From Helianthus annuus (Eukaryota; Streptophyta; Magnoliopsida; Asterales; Asteraceae), in assembly GCF_002127325.2 (NCBI RefSeq), contig NC_035439.2:144045330-144109329 (forward strand): a DNA stretch of 64,000 bases, given 5' to 3'. Below the pieces are notes generated by a model. It was given only the letters and a program-made list of their open reading frames with translations, searched no databases and had not been told where the DNA came from. Shown here piece by piece: positions 43,556 through 57,643 of this stretch. How positions within the stretch are numbered: position 1 is the first letter of the stretch; every line of letters starts with the position of its first letter. A program made the translations under genes and the position numbers.

Positions 43556-46216
43556 ATTAAAATAATAATTCGAGCCGAGCTGAGCCGAGCGGACCTTTGC
43601 TCATGCTTGGCTCGTTTACAAACCGAACCGAGCAGAGCGGCTTATTTACAACCGAGCGTCAAATCGAACAAGCATTTTCCGAGCAATATCCGAACGAGCG
43701 TTAAAAGCATAACGTAAATCATTAGCATGATTTACGAAATCGTCTCTACGATTATGTGTATTAATTGTATTAAATGTGTATTATTCGGTTTCCTAGTATA
43801 GGTCACTAGGTTATCACCCGTGAATACTCACGGGTTGGAAAATTTAAATTTTTTTAAACTTAAAAGTACATATATACTAACAAATGAAAATTGTGTGAAG
43901 AATAAGGTATATTAACTAAACGTTAAAAAATGTGTGAATACTTACGGATTCTGATATTTAAATTTTTGAATAAACAAATGTGAAATTTTATTAATGTACG
44001 ATGTGTTGGGGAATAAGTATATTAATTGATTAAAGAAATATTAATTATTGAAAGTTTAATATTATATTATTATAATTATACGTAATAATATATCAAAAAT
44101 ACGTTTAATATATTAATTTCTGAACACTATAGGTAATAATATATCAAAATAAATACAAACAAAGCTCTAGTTAAGCCTAACTCTAAATATTATGAAAGCA
44201 TAATAATTCATCTATAAGGTACCAACTTACAACGCAACAGTTTAAAAAGAATTACTAATGGAATAACTTTTAAAATAAAGATTACATGAACAAAGTAGTT
44301 TTAAAAGTTTCGTTCTAACAAAATCAACAGTCTCCCAACCTTTTCCATCATCTCCATCCATCTCGGTCCTTGATTCTAGAAGTTGCATCTCACATGAAGC
44401 ATCACCACCTACTTAATGCGTTTTCACAAGAGCTTCGCTCGCCTCACTAATAGGGCATCAAATTCTAAAACCAAGTTTGAAGTCAACTAAAAGCTTTAAT
44501 AGGTTATAAAAAACAATTGTGCTCTTTGCTAAATCATGCTCCATTTAAGAACCTCTATCTTAAGAAAGTTCCTAAAAATAATGTTCATAAAAATTTTGTA
44601 TTATGCACAATAGGGTGAAAAAGTCAAGATGGTCTTTTGACGACAAAAGTTCATTGATCCATATTCACATGCCTTCCAAAAGCTAATACATCTCAATCTT
44701 TTGTCAGCAAACCGAACCCGTGTGATACACTTCTTTGGGTTAATAAAAAAATTTAAATGAAAGTCATATAAAATAAATATATATCATATTTATCAAATTT
44801 TTATTAAAAACTTCATATCAAATTTACATTTACATTCATAATAAATAGGCATGAATATAAGAGATAGCAAGAAACATTTGGATCACCGGCGGCACCAAAA
44901 AGGTGTTCTTAGGAGGTTTAAAGGACAATCTTTAATAAAATCTGGAACATGAATATGATATTAATCGATGATGTACCTTACTAAAAATAGCATTGCATGT
45001 GTTCTCAGCTAATTTCTTTTTAACTCTTGTAAATTAAAAATATAATTTATATTTTTAATTTTTACATGAAGATTAAGTAGGTAAATTTAGATTAGTATCT
45101 AAATGCGCAAATTGAACCATTACCAGAATTCCTCTTTAGTGCACTCCAATTGCTCAGCCTACCACCTACAACTTAAAAAAAAAAAAGGAGTGAGTTTAGC
45201 CAAGATTGTATCACCAACTTTCTTTTTGTTCCAACATATTAAGCATTGTTCTTATAATTTTTCTTTTTACATGAATAAGACTAATCATGTGGTCCTGATC
45301 AACTAAAACAATGATTTTAGGGAGGAATAATGTCAAATCCATACCTTACAAATTGAAAGAGAGAATGTCTGAAATAATTAACAAATAAATAAGTTACTGC
45401 ATACCTAAACAACCCTGTTGCAGAAAACTTCCAATTTTTAAACCTCAGCCTTTTTCTTGAATCAACCCTCCCTCCCTCCTTCCGAGTCAGTAAACAACTA
45501 AAGTGCTTAAACCTAAAATAAGATGAAAGTGAGCTGAGATTAAAACGATTTCATAAATAATTATTAGATCCATTCATAATCATCTATAAAAGTAAGGGAG
45601 TGAGCATAAACCAATAGTAATTGCAAAAGTCATTGTTGGTTGGCTGCTTATATAATCAAATTAGAAGAAAAAAGATTAGAGCCTTGAAAAATTGTAATAT
45701 ACATCAGTTAAAGTATACAATACATAACAGATTACACATAAAAAGATGGTGTCTATGTCATAACAATTCAGGCTTATAGTAGGATGCAACAAATTGAAAT
45801 ATCGAGTGAATGAGTGAAGCTATAGAGATCTGCACCATGTCTTTCAAAAAGCATTGTAATTCAATTATTTCACAACTATAGGTGTAAATATGTCATCATA
45901 CCTGGAATTCTAGAAAAGGTTGTAGGGCTGAATCAAAGGCATTTTGTTTTTGTTTTGGTTTCCCACATCTACGATACTCAAGTTAACTCATATAACGTTT
46001 GTGTACGGAGCTACATGATGATAGTTAAGATGATACACTAAACTATAACACATTATTTTGGAAAGAATCATAGCATGTATTTATGTTTGACATGTAGGCT
46101 TACTTGGTTATGTGGTCGTTTAGGTGACGTCAACTGTGGAAGTATATTAAATAAAAGAAATGAAAAGTATAGTTTTCACAATGGGATCTTTTGTTTTCGT
46201 CTTTTAGGTTTTACTA

Positions 46217-48539
46217 ATAGTTTAAGTATCCGTGTGTTACACGGATTACCCAAAGTAAATTATATTATTTAACAGTGTTTAAATAAACTTTGAAATGAAA
46301 GAAGCGTTCCGTTACTTAAAAAGTAACCTCATCAATTAGTTGATTAGATATAGGTTTACAAAATCACCTCTACAAAATTAGTTGATTAGATATGAACCTT
46401 TTTAGCCTGTATCTAAAACTACCCGTTTCACCAGTACCCAACCCGATTTTCCTGTAGTTACTTTTTTCAAGAGATTCCAAAAATTAAAAGTTTTCTTTTA
46501 AACTATTCATTTGACCAAACTAATTTTGCTCCAAACCCATATTGACCAGAACTTAATTAAGAATTTCTTAAATGAGCCAAACTCATTTTGCTCTAAACCC
46601 GTCTTAAACTGAAGTCATTTTAATCATAATCCATATTGACCCGAACCCATTCTGACCCAAAGTCATTTTAATCGGTGACCCGCACTTGCCCCACCCGCTC
46701 AGTTTGCTAGTTGGTCCAAATAGTTTCCTTAAAAGTTACGTGCCCATGTGGTGTGCAGATCACCATAAAAGTTACATGCCCATATATTATACAAACACTG
46801 TTTACCTTGGAAAAACATCCACTATTCCAACCTCTTAACTGTTGTACAAAAATCCTCCTTATGCTACCCTCGGTCTTGGTTCAACAGTAGTGTGCAGATC
46901 ACAATATTCTTCACCAAAAATGAGTTTTAACAACATCAATTCAGTCCCTAAATAGTTAATGCCTACCTAAGAAATTTAGTTTAAAAAAAGTTAATGATTA
47001 CATTGAATATGAGTCACTAATTTAGTCCCTAAATAGAAATTAGTGATCAAAATGCAACTTCAGTTTATGTTTTATTCCTGCTTCTTTTTAAGTCACTGTA
47101 GACTCCCACATTCTCCTTAAATATTTTCACTACGTATGTTGTCTAAAAGTTTTGTAATCCAAAGATCGTAGGAGTTATGATTTTACGTATAGTTTAATAG
47201 GCAATTCTTCCACAAAAATAAAATTGTATCATGCACCCATGCACCTGGATTGCTTCTAGCCACCATTAGTTAACTTCAGCAAAAAATAAAATATTTGTAT
47301 ACTTATAATCACTTAAATTTTAAGGAAAATCAATAACGTCAAGCCTAGCTTTTACCTACATGGTACAGGCACCTACTCAGCCCCAAGGCTACAATTTTCT
47401 TTGCAGAAACTTCTAATTGTAGTAGTAGTCAGGCTTTATTGATAGTGATTAAAGTAAGATGTAACCAAATCATTGAGGATCAAAGAGTAGAAAAAGAATT
47501 AGTCAAACAAAAAATATAAATTTAAACTACTTTTTCAAACATGAATATGATGACTAATACCTTTTGTGATGTATGTTTGTCAATTTCATCCCTTGCGTTG
47601 GATTCGTGGTTTAAAAAAGCTTGAGGGTGCTCCTAAGCGTTTTCGTTCCAATTGCCGAAGCGCAAATGTGAGAGCTTCACGTATGGTAAAACAAATACTT
47701 TGTTAAATTACGCTAAAAACGCGAAACAAAAGATTGGATGCCCTAACAATGAAAGTGAATCAATACTTTTAGTGTTGCATAAGCCATCTTCTTGTTTCTC
47801 TTAAACATAATTGTAATCAATATTGCATTAAAGCCTAAGATGAAACAAAGTATTAAAAAATTCTAAACTAAATAACAACTTAGTTTGGGCCGAAACGGGT
47901 CAAAACTAATCAAGCTCAAGTTTTAATCAAATGTAAACTAATATAACCAAATTACATAAACTATATACGATAATAGTGCAAGCTCTAATCAAACTCAAGT
48001 ATTAATCAGATGTAAACTAATAAAATCAAATTATATTAGAAACCGGACATCAAATTTCAAGCCAACATCATAGGGCAAGCTCTAATATAACTCAAGTCTT
48101 AATCAAATGTAAACTAATAACACCAAATTATATTAGAACTGGACATCAAATTTCATGCCAACATCTTAACCATTGCTAATCTTATATTCCACCTTTCCCT
48201 AACCAGTATCCAGGTAGGGTTCAGAAAATAAAAAGTTGGTTTTCTTACACCCATTGAGTTGGGAAATTATTATATTATTAAAGCACATTGGCAGAGCAAC
48301 CCACAAAATAAATGTTGATAAGAGCCATATATAGATATCGTTCTACCAAACAAACAAAATAAATATGAAATGGGTCAACTTCAAATGAAATAGCGTTTAA
48401 GGTGGCACACGAAAAACCTTAACTGGCCCACCTGTTATTAGAATATTAGATGTTTACCACTCTTATTAAACAATTTGTGTCATTTGGTGCATAGTTTCTT
48501 TACATGGCCCAAATCATCTCATTTATTAATATATATAGA
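46217..48539 (-). mobile_element. Probable nested Helitron
   Basis: The 5' end TCTATATATATTAATAAATG starts at 48539 after an A. A candidate 3' end is the hairpin ATCCGTGTAACACACGGAT followed by CTAT instead of CTAG at 46217. If the degenerate end is not real, this 5' end would pair with 43806. It contains a tandem repeat at 47905-48170 (about 100-bp units with AAATGTAAACTAAT). Confidence 0.4.
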
Positions 48540-48778
48540 TATATAGATTCCAGTAAAGAATACCATCATGTGTCAAAAAAATATGATCCATTAGTATGGA
48601 AAAAAGGCATAAAAGTTCGGGTACACTAACCTGTCCAGCCATGGTTGAAGAGCTGCATGATTTTCCTGACACCGAGTAACCTCTTATAATACTGATATGA
48701 AATAAATGAGTGAGTGTTATGAGTTAACAAATAATATATCAATGTTATAGTAATGAAAACAAAAAACAGAAGAGATAC

Positions 48779-48956
48779 TTGCAACCCATGAATAGATTGT
48801 CCATATCACCGAAGAATCAAATTGGGCATCAGTAGGAACTTGACCCACAAATTTTCGTCTGATTTCATTGTCACTTTTTGGTGCCCTAACATCAGCCATT
48901 GGTGATGGTGGCACTTTAGCATCCACAGATGCAAACAAATGTTTGCTCAAAAAAAC
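48779..48956 (-). pseudogene. Captured host exon, unidentified
   Basis: An open 178-bp segment with AG before and GT after, containing KVPPSPMADVRAPKSDNE and QVPTDAQFDSSVIWTIYSWV. A possible next exon lies at 48640-48700 (YYKRLLGVRKIMQLFNHGWT). Good exon-like composition, but I do not recognise the protein. Confidence 0.45.
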
Positions 48957-49809
48957 CTACATATTAAAAAATAATAAGAATCAACTTAATATTTAATATA
49001 ATACCACTTAATTAGCACAAAATTTCAAATTGTCTGATAGGCATTGATATACCTATTGATAACTTATAATTACCGACATTAATGCGAGAACTTATATCAT
49101 CTTATTTAATAAAATGACAAACCTAAAGATGGACAACATCATGGTAAAATGACTGGATGGTAGCATTACCAGCAACATCTTGCCTACAATCAAGGAAAAT
49201 TGATGTAAAACTTCTCAATTTTTCAAGAAAATAGCAAATAATATATGTAGGCACTTCTACTTTTCAGGTATTAAATATTTATATGCATCATGTACAATTA
49301 AAGAAACATAAAACAACATTCCTTTGGTTGGCAATAAAAAAAATCAAAAGAGACGTTAATAAAAATATCCAGAGGAGAGGAGTGCGAATAGGGTTTTGTA
49401 GGAAGAAATTAGGGGGTTTCTTTTGTAACAGAACACCAAGCTTTAACAAACTTGAAGTCGCTACGGCTTCTAAGATAACATCATATCCGATAGTTCACAT
49501 CGAAGAAGTGGCGATGATACGGTGGTGTGCAACCTCCATGGCATCGTATCCGATTTTTAGGCGACCACTACCACCATCAGTTCCAATCACCGTGGCCACC
49601 AAATCGGAACCAAGAAACGCACCACAACAACAAAGTAGAGAACTATTAGAAAGAATGAATTGAATTGAAAGAAGATCCGGAATTAGGAAGATTGATCATA
49701 CCTGATGTTGAATCGTTCGAATGGCTTAAACCAGAATGGAGGATGGAGATGAGGGAAAATACAGATGAAGGCTGTGTGTAGGGTTTTGAAAAAACATTGG
49801 ATAACTTAC

Positions 49810-49915
49810 CTGCTTCCTAACTGGATGTAATATCTGTAATATGAGTTGAGATGCTTTTGAACCCATCATTTCCAAAGTTCCAAGTCTCTCCTCAATAGGC
49901 AAAACTCTCATTAAC
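49810..49915 (-). pseudogene. Captured host exon, unidentified
   Basis: An open segment between AG and GTAAGT, encoding LMRVLPIEERLGTLEMMGSK and then QLILQILHPVRKQ. Good splice signals on both sides argue for a former exon. Family not recognised. Confidence 0.5.
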
Positions 49916-49999
49916 CTGAAAAACTAATACATGATTATGGCATCTCAAAAAAATAGAAGGGATTTAATACTTTTAGATCAATGTAACTTACATAATATA

Positions 50000-50300
50000 A
50001 ATCCCAGGCTGCAGAAGCGCAATTTTTTCAGCGATGCAGCCCTGCACGAGCTTCCAGATAAAGAAAATGACCTTTTTTGGAACCCATATGTTGCATCTAA
50101 AACCTTCAGCCGCCACTTTGTTCCAGATCTGATTTGTCACCTCATCTCTAAACTGAGTGACTGAGAAATTTTTTCCCTCTCCATCCGCGCATTGACCCCC
50201 AACTTTTCTGCCCTACCTACTCCAGCTTTGACAGTGTCTTTCAAAACCGAGAAAATATCCTTCTAATTTCCAACCAACACTTCCTAAAGCAAATATACCA
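50000..50300 (-). pseudogene. Captured or LINE-derived coding fragment, unidentified
   Basis: Minus-strand frames give SVLKDTVKAGVGRAEKLGV in one frame and WVPKKVIFFIWKL (LINE zf-RVT-like) in another, with stops between. Two origins are possible. Confidence 0.3.
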
Positions 50301-50689
50301 GCACCAGCAACGCCTGAGAAAATGGGTTATTAATCAGCTGTTAAAAGGCTCTTATTCTTCATGATTTACAAACTAAAAATGAACTATAAAATCAAACAAA
50401 AAATACTATCACCCAAAAATATAAATAAGGGTTCCAATTCAAAGTGAACGATTCAAATTTGGCTATCCAAAACTGTTAATTTACCCCTAACTATCATGAA
50501 GTTCCTAATCAAAATTAGTTCTCGTAAAGACTACTAAATGATTATTGCAATACAAAAAAAAAAAAAAACGAAATACCATATATAAATTTATTCGAGTAAA
50601 GAATACCATCATGTGTCAAGAAAGGATTATCCATTTTCCATTAGTATGGAAAAAAAGGCATAAAAGGTCAATTGCTCAACTTTACCAAT

Positions 50690-50852
50690 AACTGTTGATT
50701 TGCTCGACTTTACTACTAACTGATGATTTGAGCTACGGCAGGGTTCTTGATTATCAGAAACTTGCTTTATTTTCAACTTTTCAGATGAACAATCTTCAAC
50801 AACAGTCAGTGGTGGTAATGTACCATTTTCAGCTCTATCAGCTGCATCTTAA
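50690..50852 (-). pseudogene. Open exon-like segment, unidentified
   Basis: Open minus-strand stretch encoding DAADRAENGTLPPLTVVEDC and SDNQEPCRSSNHQLVV. It precedes a 75-bp segment (50592-50668) that recurs at 48547-48620 (ATACCATCATGTGTCA). Not recognised. Confidence 0.35.
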
Positions 50853-50978
50853 TCTTTAATTGAGCAATTAAGATCATTAGGCAACCAAAGACATAAATTT
50901 GAAGCTGTTAACGGAATCACGAAATTAGTTATGCAATAATGTGTTAATTCACAACTGTGTAAACTCGATAGCAACTTA

Positions 50979-51414
<436 letters not shown>

Positions 51415-52420
51415 TTACCATTTAACTTCTAATTTCACAAATAAGCAATCATCTCAACACATCTGGTAGATTTCCCTATTTTCCTTTTCCCTTCTACTTG
51501 ATTCATGAACAAATCCACAATGTCCTAAGTTTTTTTATTACTAATTTAACAAAACATAACTATGCTCTTTCTGGCAATTCAAGTTTAAGTTTGACAAATA
51601 GGCAATCATGTCAACATGTGGTGGTTTTCTCATTTTCCTTTGAACAAATTTACAATTTTCTAAAAGAAATATATAACTACAAATTTAACTAAACCTAACT
51701 GTGCTTGTTCCTTATAACGTACTGCTGACATTTCATTCAATATCAGGAAACAATCCAGCTCTTTCTGGCAATTCAAGCTTTCGTTTGAAAGAACAACCAA
51801 CGTTTAAGAAACCAAGAGAGAATGATTAAGTAGATACCTGTTTAGATCGAAGAACACACCAGATTTTAGGCAAGATTGATGGAATCAGAATCGCTTTTTG
51901 ATAGTTAGGGTTTCAATTACAAATAGCGATTGATATACTCATCAATTCTATAACATAGCAAGCAACATGCAAAACAATGAACCAAAAATTTCTTGATGAA
52001 GAAGGTGAAGTTAGGGTTTCAATAGAGATGGTGTCACGAAGAAGAATCCTCAAATTTCTTGATGAAGAATATGAAATAGGAGATGATGTCGGCAGAGCAG
52101 TGGCATCAATTGTTGGAGGAGGAAATTAGGGTTAGGAATGGCAAAGGAAAAGAGACTATATATTCGGGTGACTCAAATCCAGATTCTGACCCGAAAAAAG
52201 AAACGGATCCCGCGTGCAAAAGAAAAAGGGAGTATTTAGAGTTGTTTCCCTCCCAAAATCACATTCTACTCAAGCAATGGTTGCCACATCATCAATTTGG
52301 CTTCACCATTCAAGGACAAATAGCCCAAATCATCTCCTTTATTAATATATATAGATTTGTATCTCTATATATTGTAAACGTATTATGTTTTTATAATTGA
52401 GAGATTGAGTTACAGATTCC

Positions 52421-53361
52421 ATGGCCACATCGACACCCACTACCATCGAAACTCCTCTCCATTCCCTTCTTCACTTCATACCTCTCAAACTAAACTCCAC
52501 AAACTACCTAGCATGGTCCCAGCAAGTCTCTCTCGTTCTCACTCTTCAGAACTTGATTGGACATGTTGATGGCACCTCTTCCAAACCACCCGAAACCGTT
52601 CTTGAGGCCGATAAACCTCTCCCAAACCCAGCTCGTACTGAATGGTTAACCAAGGATCAATCGGTATGTCTCCTTCTTCAGTCCTCTATCTCCGAGGAAG
52701 CCATGTCCGAAATTATCGGCATCTCTAATGCTCGTCAGATCTGGCTGGCTTTGGAAACAGCGTATAGTCACCGTTCCACTGACCGTATGCATATCTTACG
52801 TGATAATTTGCGCATGTTGCAAAAAGGTTCTTCCTCTGTGGCTGAGTTTGGCCGAAAATTTAAAACCATATGTAATCAACTTGCTGCTATAGGTCACCCA
52901 GTCGATGAAACTGATAAATGTCATTGGTTTCTATGTGGTCTTGGAACCACTTTTGAACACTTTTCCACAACCCACCAGGCCTTAGGCACGTCATCCTTTC
53001 GTGAATTGCTTGGGAAAGCAGAAAATCAAAAAACCTTCATGACATCCCTTCACGGACAGAATACTCCTCAGGTTGCCTTTGTTGCTCAGCAGTCCCGTTC
53101 TGGTAACACATCTCGTTCCTCTTCAGGATCCTCTTATACTAATCGGGGTCGTGGCCGTGGTCGAAATTCTGGTCGCGGTCGTGGCAAGCGACCCCCTCAT
53201 TGTCAATTATGCAGGAAAGATGGTCACTATGCAAATACGTGTCCCAATTTGGCTTCTTTTGCTAAACAAGTCGCTCCTCTTGATGCCAACTTGGTCGAAG
53301 CTTTCCATGCTCAGGGTCATGTCACTGATGACTACCCAGACTGGACCGGTGATACAGGTGC
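52421..53361 (+). pseudogene. Copia gag with start of protease, truncated
   Basis: MATSTPTTIETPLHSLL start, then the copia gag core (LNSTNYLAWSQQVSLVL, YSHRSTDRMHILRDNLRML), an RGRGRG-rich linker, the zinc knuckle CQLCRKDGHYANTC (CX2CX4HX4C) and the protease start DWTGDTGA, where a gypsy LTR (53362) cuts it. No tRNA primer site is seen between the Helitron end (52355) and the ATG; 52356-52420 looks like LTR leader. Protease, integrase and RT are not in the window. Confidence 0.88.
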
Positions 53362-53874
53362 TGTCACACCCCCAAAATCCACCTGCGGAGTATCACCGCT
53401 TGGGAGCGTGACTGACCAGGATCAAGCCACCAATCATATAGAACAATGTAAATAGTAAAAGTACGTGTAATTCAACCAAACCAATCCATATGAAAGGTGT
53501 TCAAAACATAAGTATAAATTCAACGTTTAGCGGAAGCATATGAGTAAAAGCCCAACATAAATAAAGTATGTAATGTCTTAAGGTTTAATCAAAGCATTCA
53601 CGATCCTTGTCCACAACGACCGCGCCTCCCTGTGCAAGCTCCATGTATACCTAACGACCTGCAAGGCATGTAACAGAGAGTCAACAACTAGTTAAGCGAG
53701 TTCACAGTAAGTAAGTTTGTAATAGTAAGTTCCTTTCGTCACATGTGGCTCTACTAGGCCGATAGTATGTTCAATTAGTGGGGGCTTCCCATATTTGTAT
53801 ATACACTAGACTATTTGTAACCATAAGTGTTCTTCTTAACCTGAGAACAGTAGTACGTACAAGGTTTACGTAGG
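53362..53874 (-). mobile_element. Gypsy LTR fragment (U5 end) inserted in the copia gag
   Basis: Starts TGTCACACCCCC at the copia break; the minus strand ends GGGGGTGTGACA and has the TTCCGCT block seen near the inner end of the other gypsy LTRs. The expected 5-bp duplication would be GGTGC. It is itself cut at 53875 by another LTR, so the rest should lie beyond the window. Confidence 0.75.
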
Positions 53875-55300
53875 TGTCACGGCCCTCGGCCCCGGTTTGA
53901 CCCGGTTCAAGAGCCGCGAGGCAGGAATCCCGTGGTATCTAATTTAGGCGACAGCGGAAGTCTTTTTAAAACAGGATCTTTTATATTAAAACTGCTCGTT
54001 TATATAAAATTAGGTATAAACCCTGTTATTTACAATCTGGTGATTTCACTGGGAAATCTTTATTTTTCAAAACATGTTTCTTTATTTATTTACATTGAGT
54101 CACTTCTCTAAGCTGGTAGTGCTTAGCTCACAACAGATTACCTGAAACATGTTTGAAAAAGATTTTGTCAGCGGGGAAATACCGAGTGAATCATTCAGTT
54201 TACTAAAACGACTCGTTTGTTATAATTTACAGTATTAAGAGAGATTACAATGTTTCTGATATCAAACCAACTACCCACAGTATTTGTCACTCGACTCATT
54301 TCGGTGACTGTGGTCATATCACCATTGGCTGCCCCAATGAATGACGAATATCACTTAATTTAGGTTCGCCCACCTAAAGTGATAACAACAGTAGTAATGT
54401 GCACAATACCCCACATACCGGCTGTAATTTGGTGATTACATAAACTTAATCCTTGTAATTATAATTCTGAAAATAATTTGGAGTATTGTAAAACAGTCGA
54501 TAAAAGGAGAATGACTCACATTGCAGATTTAACGAGCAGAGTATAAGCCTACTGATTAGCCTTTGGTTTAACCTAATTTAAACAATAATGCACACACAAA
54601 CGGGTTAGTAACTAATACAACAGTTACGACAATTCACGAGATTAAACCCTCACAACGATTAGTACGGTGCAATACTTAACAATTCAACGGATTCACAACG
54701 AATAACAGAGCATAGTCCGAATTCGAACAGCACTCAAATATTCAAGTCGAAATCACGATGAATAACAAAGTACAAGCTCAATTTGAGCACCACTCGGACA
54801 ATCGTTGGATAGTTATAATCGATCGGACGTTGAATCGTAATAGTGATCGAGTTATTACCCTGATTACGGCAGCGTTTCGTAAATCGTGTGTGTTAATTGT
54901 GCTGTTCTTGCTATAACTCGACGTACACAGTGAGATTTTACGTCGTTTCAAAGACAGAAATCAAGTGCCAATGTCTCATATTTATACACGAATTTGGACA
55001 TGCTTACGGACCGTAAGCCATATCCCTTACGGTCCGTAAGGGAAGCAGTCTATTTATAGGCTAGCTGGGTTCGGGACCAGCCTTGCTGACTTGATGATTT
55101 TGACAAATAAGAATTAAACAATGTTTTATGTTGATAATCGTTAGCTAGGGTTTACCCCCTTGAGTTTTAGGGGCCCTGATCCTGATTTCGATTGTTCTGA
55201 AAATTTTAGGGTTTATGCAGGATTACTTGAGTGTCTCATTTAGGGTTTCCTTAATAGAAAATTATTATCCTAATTATTGATTTTAGTGAGAGTTGTTACA
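53875..55300 (-). mobile_element. 3' LTR of chromovirus 3
   Basis: 1,426 bp, TGTAACAACTCTCAC start (minus, 55300) and GGGCCGTGACA end. Preceded on the minus strand by a polypurine tract. It contains TATAAATA at 54979-54986 (another at 55051-55058), two GC-containing palindromes upstream (55002-55018 GCTTACGGACCGTAAGC; 55024-55042 CCCTTACGGTCCGTAAGGG) and blocks shared with the solo LTR (for example TTACAGCCGGTATGTGGGG). Confidence 0.9.
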
Positions 55301-55301
55301 T

Positions 55302-55316
55302 CTTCCCCACCTTAAG
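55302..55316 (-). other. Polypurine tract of chromovirus 3
   Basis: Minus strand AAGGTGGGGAAGA ending next to the LTR start TGTAACAAC. Confidence 0.8.
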
Positions 55317-55338
55317 AAAAAAATCTCGTCCTCGAGAT

Positions 55339-56631
55339 TTACTGGAATAGATGAGGGTATTTTCGCTTCATTTCTGATTCCAGCTCCCAAGTGTATTCTG
55401 GTCCTCTCTTTGAATTCCATTTGACTTTAACCAGCACTAGTCGTTTATGTTTGAGAAACTTGACTTTTCTATCTTCGATCTGTAGTGGTTTTTCTACGAA
55501 TTTCAGCTTTTCGTTTACCTCTACATCTTGAAGAGGTACTACTAGGGATTCGTCGGATAAACATTTCTTGAGATTGGATATATGAAATACATCATGTACT
55601 CCAGCTAGTTCTTCTGGTAGTTGTAGACGATAAGCAACTGGTCCTATTCGTTGGATTACTGGAAATGGTCCTACATATCTTGGACTCAGTTTTCCTTATT
55701 TACCAAATCGTACTACTCCTTTCCAAGGAGAAACTTTCAATAGTACTTTGTCTCAGACTTGAAATTCTAATGGTCTGCGACGATTGTCTGCATAGCTCTT
55801 CTGACGATCTCGAGCCGTTTTCAGTCTTTCCTTGATCTGAGTTATCTTGTCAGTAGTTTCTTGTACGATTTCTGGACCTGATAATTGATTTTCTCCTATC
55901 TCTGCCCAACAAACTGGGGTTCTGCACTTACGTCCATACAGAGCCTCAAATGGAGCAGTTTCAATGCTTGAATGATAACTATTGTTATAGGAGAATTCAA
56001 TTAAAGGTAGGTGGTTATCCCAATTTCCACCAAAATCTATTGCACATGCTCGGAGCATGTCTTCCAAAGTTTGTATCGTCCTTTCACTTTGTCCGTCTAT
56101 TTGTGGATGATATGCAGTACTCAGATTTAGTCGGGTTCCCATTGCTTTCTGGAAACTAGTCTAAAAATGGGAAGTGAAACGACTATCTCTAGCTGATACA
56201 ATGGAGAGTGGAACTCCATGTAAGGATACCACTTCGTCTATGTACAACTTGGCCAACCTTTCCATGCTAAAGGTTTCTTTCATGGGTAAGAAATGAGCTG
56301 ATTTGGTTAATCGGTCCACAATTACCCAAATCGCATCATTACCTTTTTGGGTTTTGGGTAACTTTGTAACAAAATCCATTGTTATGAGTTCCCATTTCCA
56401 TACAGGCATTTCTAATTGTTGTAGTAGTCCTGAAGGTTTCTGATGTTCAACTTTTACTTGTGAACAGGTTAAACACTTAGATACGTATTCGGCTATATCC
56501 TTTTTCATACCTATCCATCAGAAATTGTTTCTTAAATCTTGATACATCTTATTGTTTCCTGGATGTACGGTATACCTAGATTTATGAGATTCTTCTAAAA
56601 TCTTATTTCTTAACTCTCCCTGCTTAGGTAC
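55339..56631 (-). pseudogene. Chromovirus integrase and chromodomain, 3' end of pol, degenerate
   Basis: Minus strand, order: zinc-binding segment ([18 protein letters not shown]), integrase core ([41 protein letters not shown]), C-terminal domain ([20 protein letters not shown]) and a chromodomain ([18 protein letters not shown]...KYPHLF) ending in TAA at 55339-55341. Premature stops interrupt it near 56515, at the SHF/TSF junction (56161-56163), at 55753-55755 and near 55697. The chromodomain, which targets insertion to heterochromatin, identifies a chromovirus. The upstream part is removed by the Tat insertion at 56632. Confidence 0.92.
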
Positions 56632-57584
56632 TGAAGGGGTATGGTCCCAGATCTCGCGTCAGCATCGACCGCGAGTGACCATTACCCTTATCAAAACCCC
56701 CACTAGCTAACAACCTACTTGTGCCCATGCGAGAACGCGTCGGCACAAGGGTTGAATCCAATCTATCTAGTAACGAAGGAGGACTTACATGGAACATGAG
56801 AACGGTAGAGTGATGCGACATAGCATCACATCTGGTGTATGAAAACGGAAGTATTCACAGCGATGCGGCATCGCACCGCATCCAGTGAACACTTCTATCA
56901 ATACAAGAAAGCCTTACCTTAGGCATAGAAGAAGATGAACGTAACGGTGCGGCTGACACCGCACCATATGGGCATTTTCGTCACGACAAGGGATGCAGGC
57001 AAATAGTCTCCGCGGACGACGATGCGGCTAGCACCGCATCTCGCGTATTCCTTGATCACAAGTAGGAGACGCGGTAACTTCAGATGTTACCGCACGTAGC
57101 GATGCGGCTTGCACCGCATCCTATGCATTCAACAAGTGGGACTGACACCACAGTGCAAGTGGCACCAATGGCAGTTACCTGTCAGAGCTACGTAAGCAAT
57201 GGACTGACGTGGCGTAACCTCCACAACCGACAAGCCTGACACACCTGCAACGGTGCAGCACGTCGTCAGTCCATCCATCATCATCCTCCTTCACTCCTCG
57301 GCTATAAATACCAACCCCAAACCAGGTTTGAGGTATCTCTTCACAACTCTCTCACTACTACTACTATCTTACTTTGCTTCCCAAGCAAACTACTGATTCT
57401 CACGCCGGAGAGTGGTAACAAGGAGCACCCCCCACCCCATCCTCCTTGTTACGAGTCACGGCTTGTTTCCTTGTGCAGGAGATCAACCACCGGTGATCCA
57501 GCCAGCGATCCTCGAGAGGAAGGGATTAACCCTTCTTGACGAGACCAGTGTGTTAACCCTGCCCGGTTAACCATTGTTTCATCA
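56632..57584 (+). mobile_element. 5' LTR of the Tat-lineage element
   Basis: 953 bp from TGAAGGGG to TTTCATCA, followed by a primer site. The expected 5-bp duplication GGTAC is at 56627-56631; the partner and the 3' LTR lie beyond the window. TATA box at 57303-57310 (GCTATAAATACC). It holds GC-rich palindromic repeats at 56862-57120. Confidence 0.85.
56862..57120. repeat. Four GATGCGGC-N-GCACCGCATC palindromes in the Tat LTR
   Basis: Copies at 56862-56882, 56946-56965 (GGTGCGG variant), 57021-57040 and 57101-57120; each is an inverted repeat with a 3-5 base centre. They sit 180-440 bp upstream of the TATA box. Confidence 0.85.
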
Positions 57585-57585
57585 T

Positions 57586-57598
57586 TGGCGCCCACCGC
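57586..57598 (+). other. Primer-binding site of the Tat element
   Basis: TGGCGCCCACCGC one base after the LTR end. It starts with the obligatory TGG; the tRNA is not assigned here. Confidence 0.65.
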
Positions 57599-57643
57599 TA
57601 CTCTTAGCATTTTCTAAACCATCCTTTTCCCTCTCTCACGATC

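Noticed and set aside
49283..49663. 126-residue plus-strand ORF
   Set aside because: Antisense to the direction of captured exons, AT-rich start, no recognisable domain; possible but unsupported.
52083..52400. 105-residue plus-strand ORF near the Helitron end
   Set aside because: Extends across the Helitron terminus into copia leader, so it is a junction artefact.
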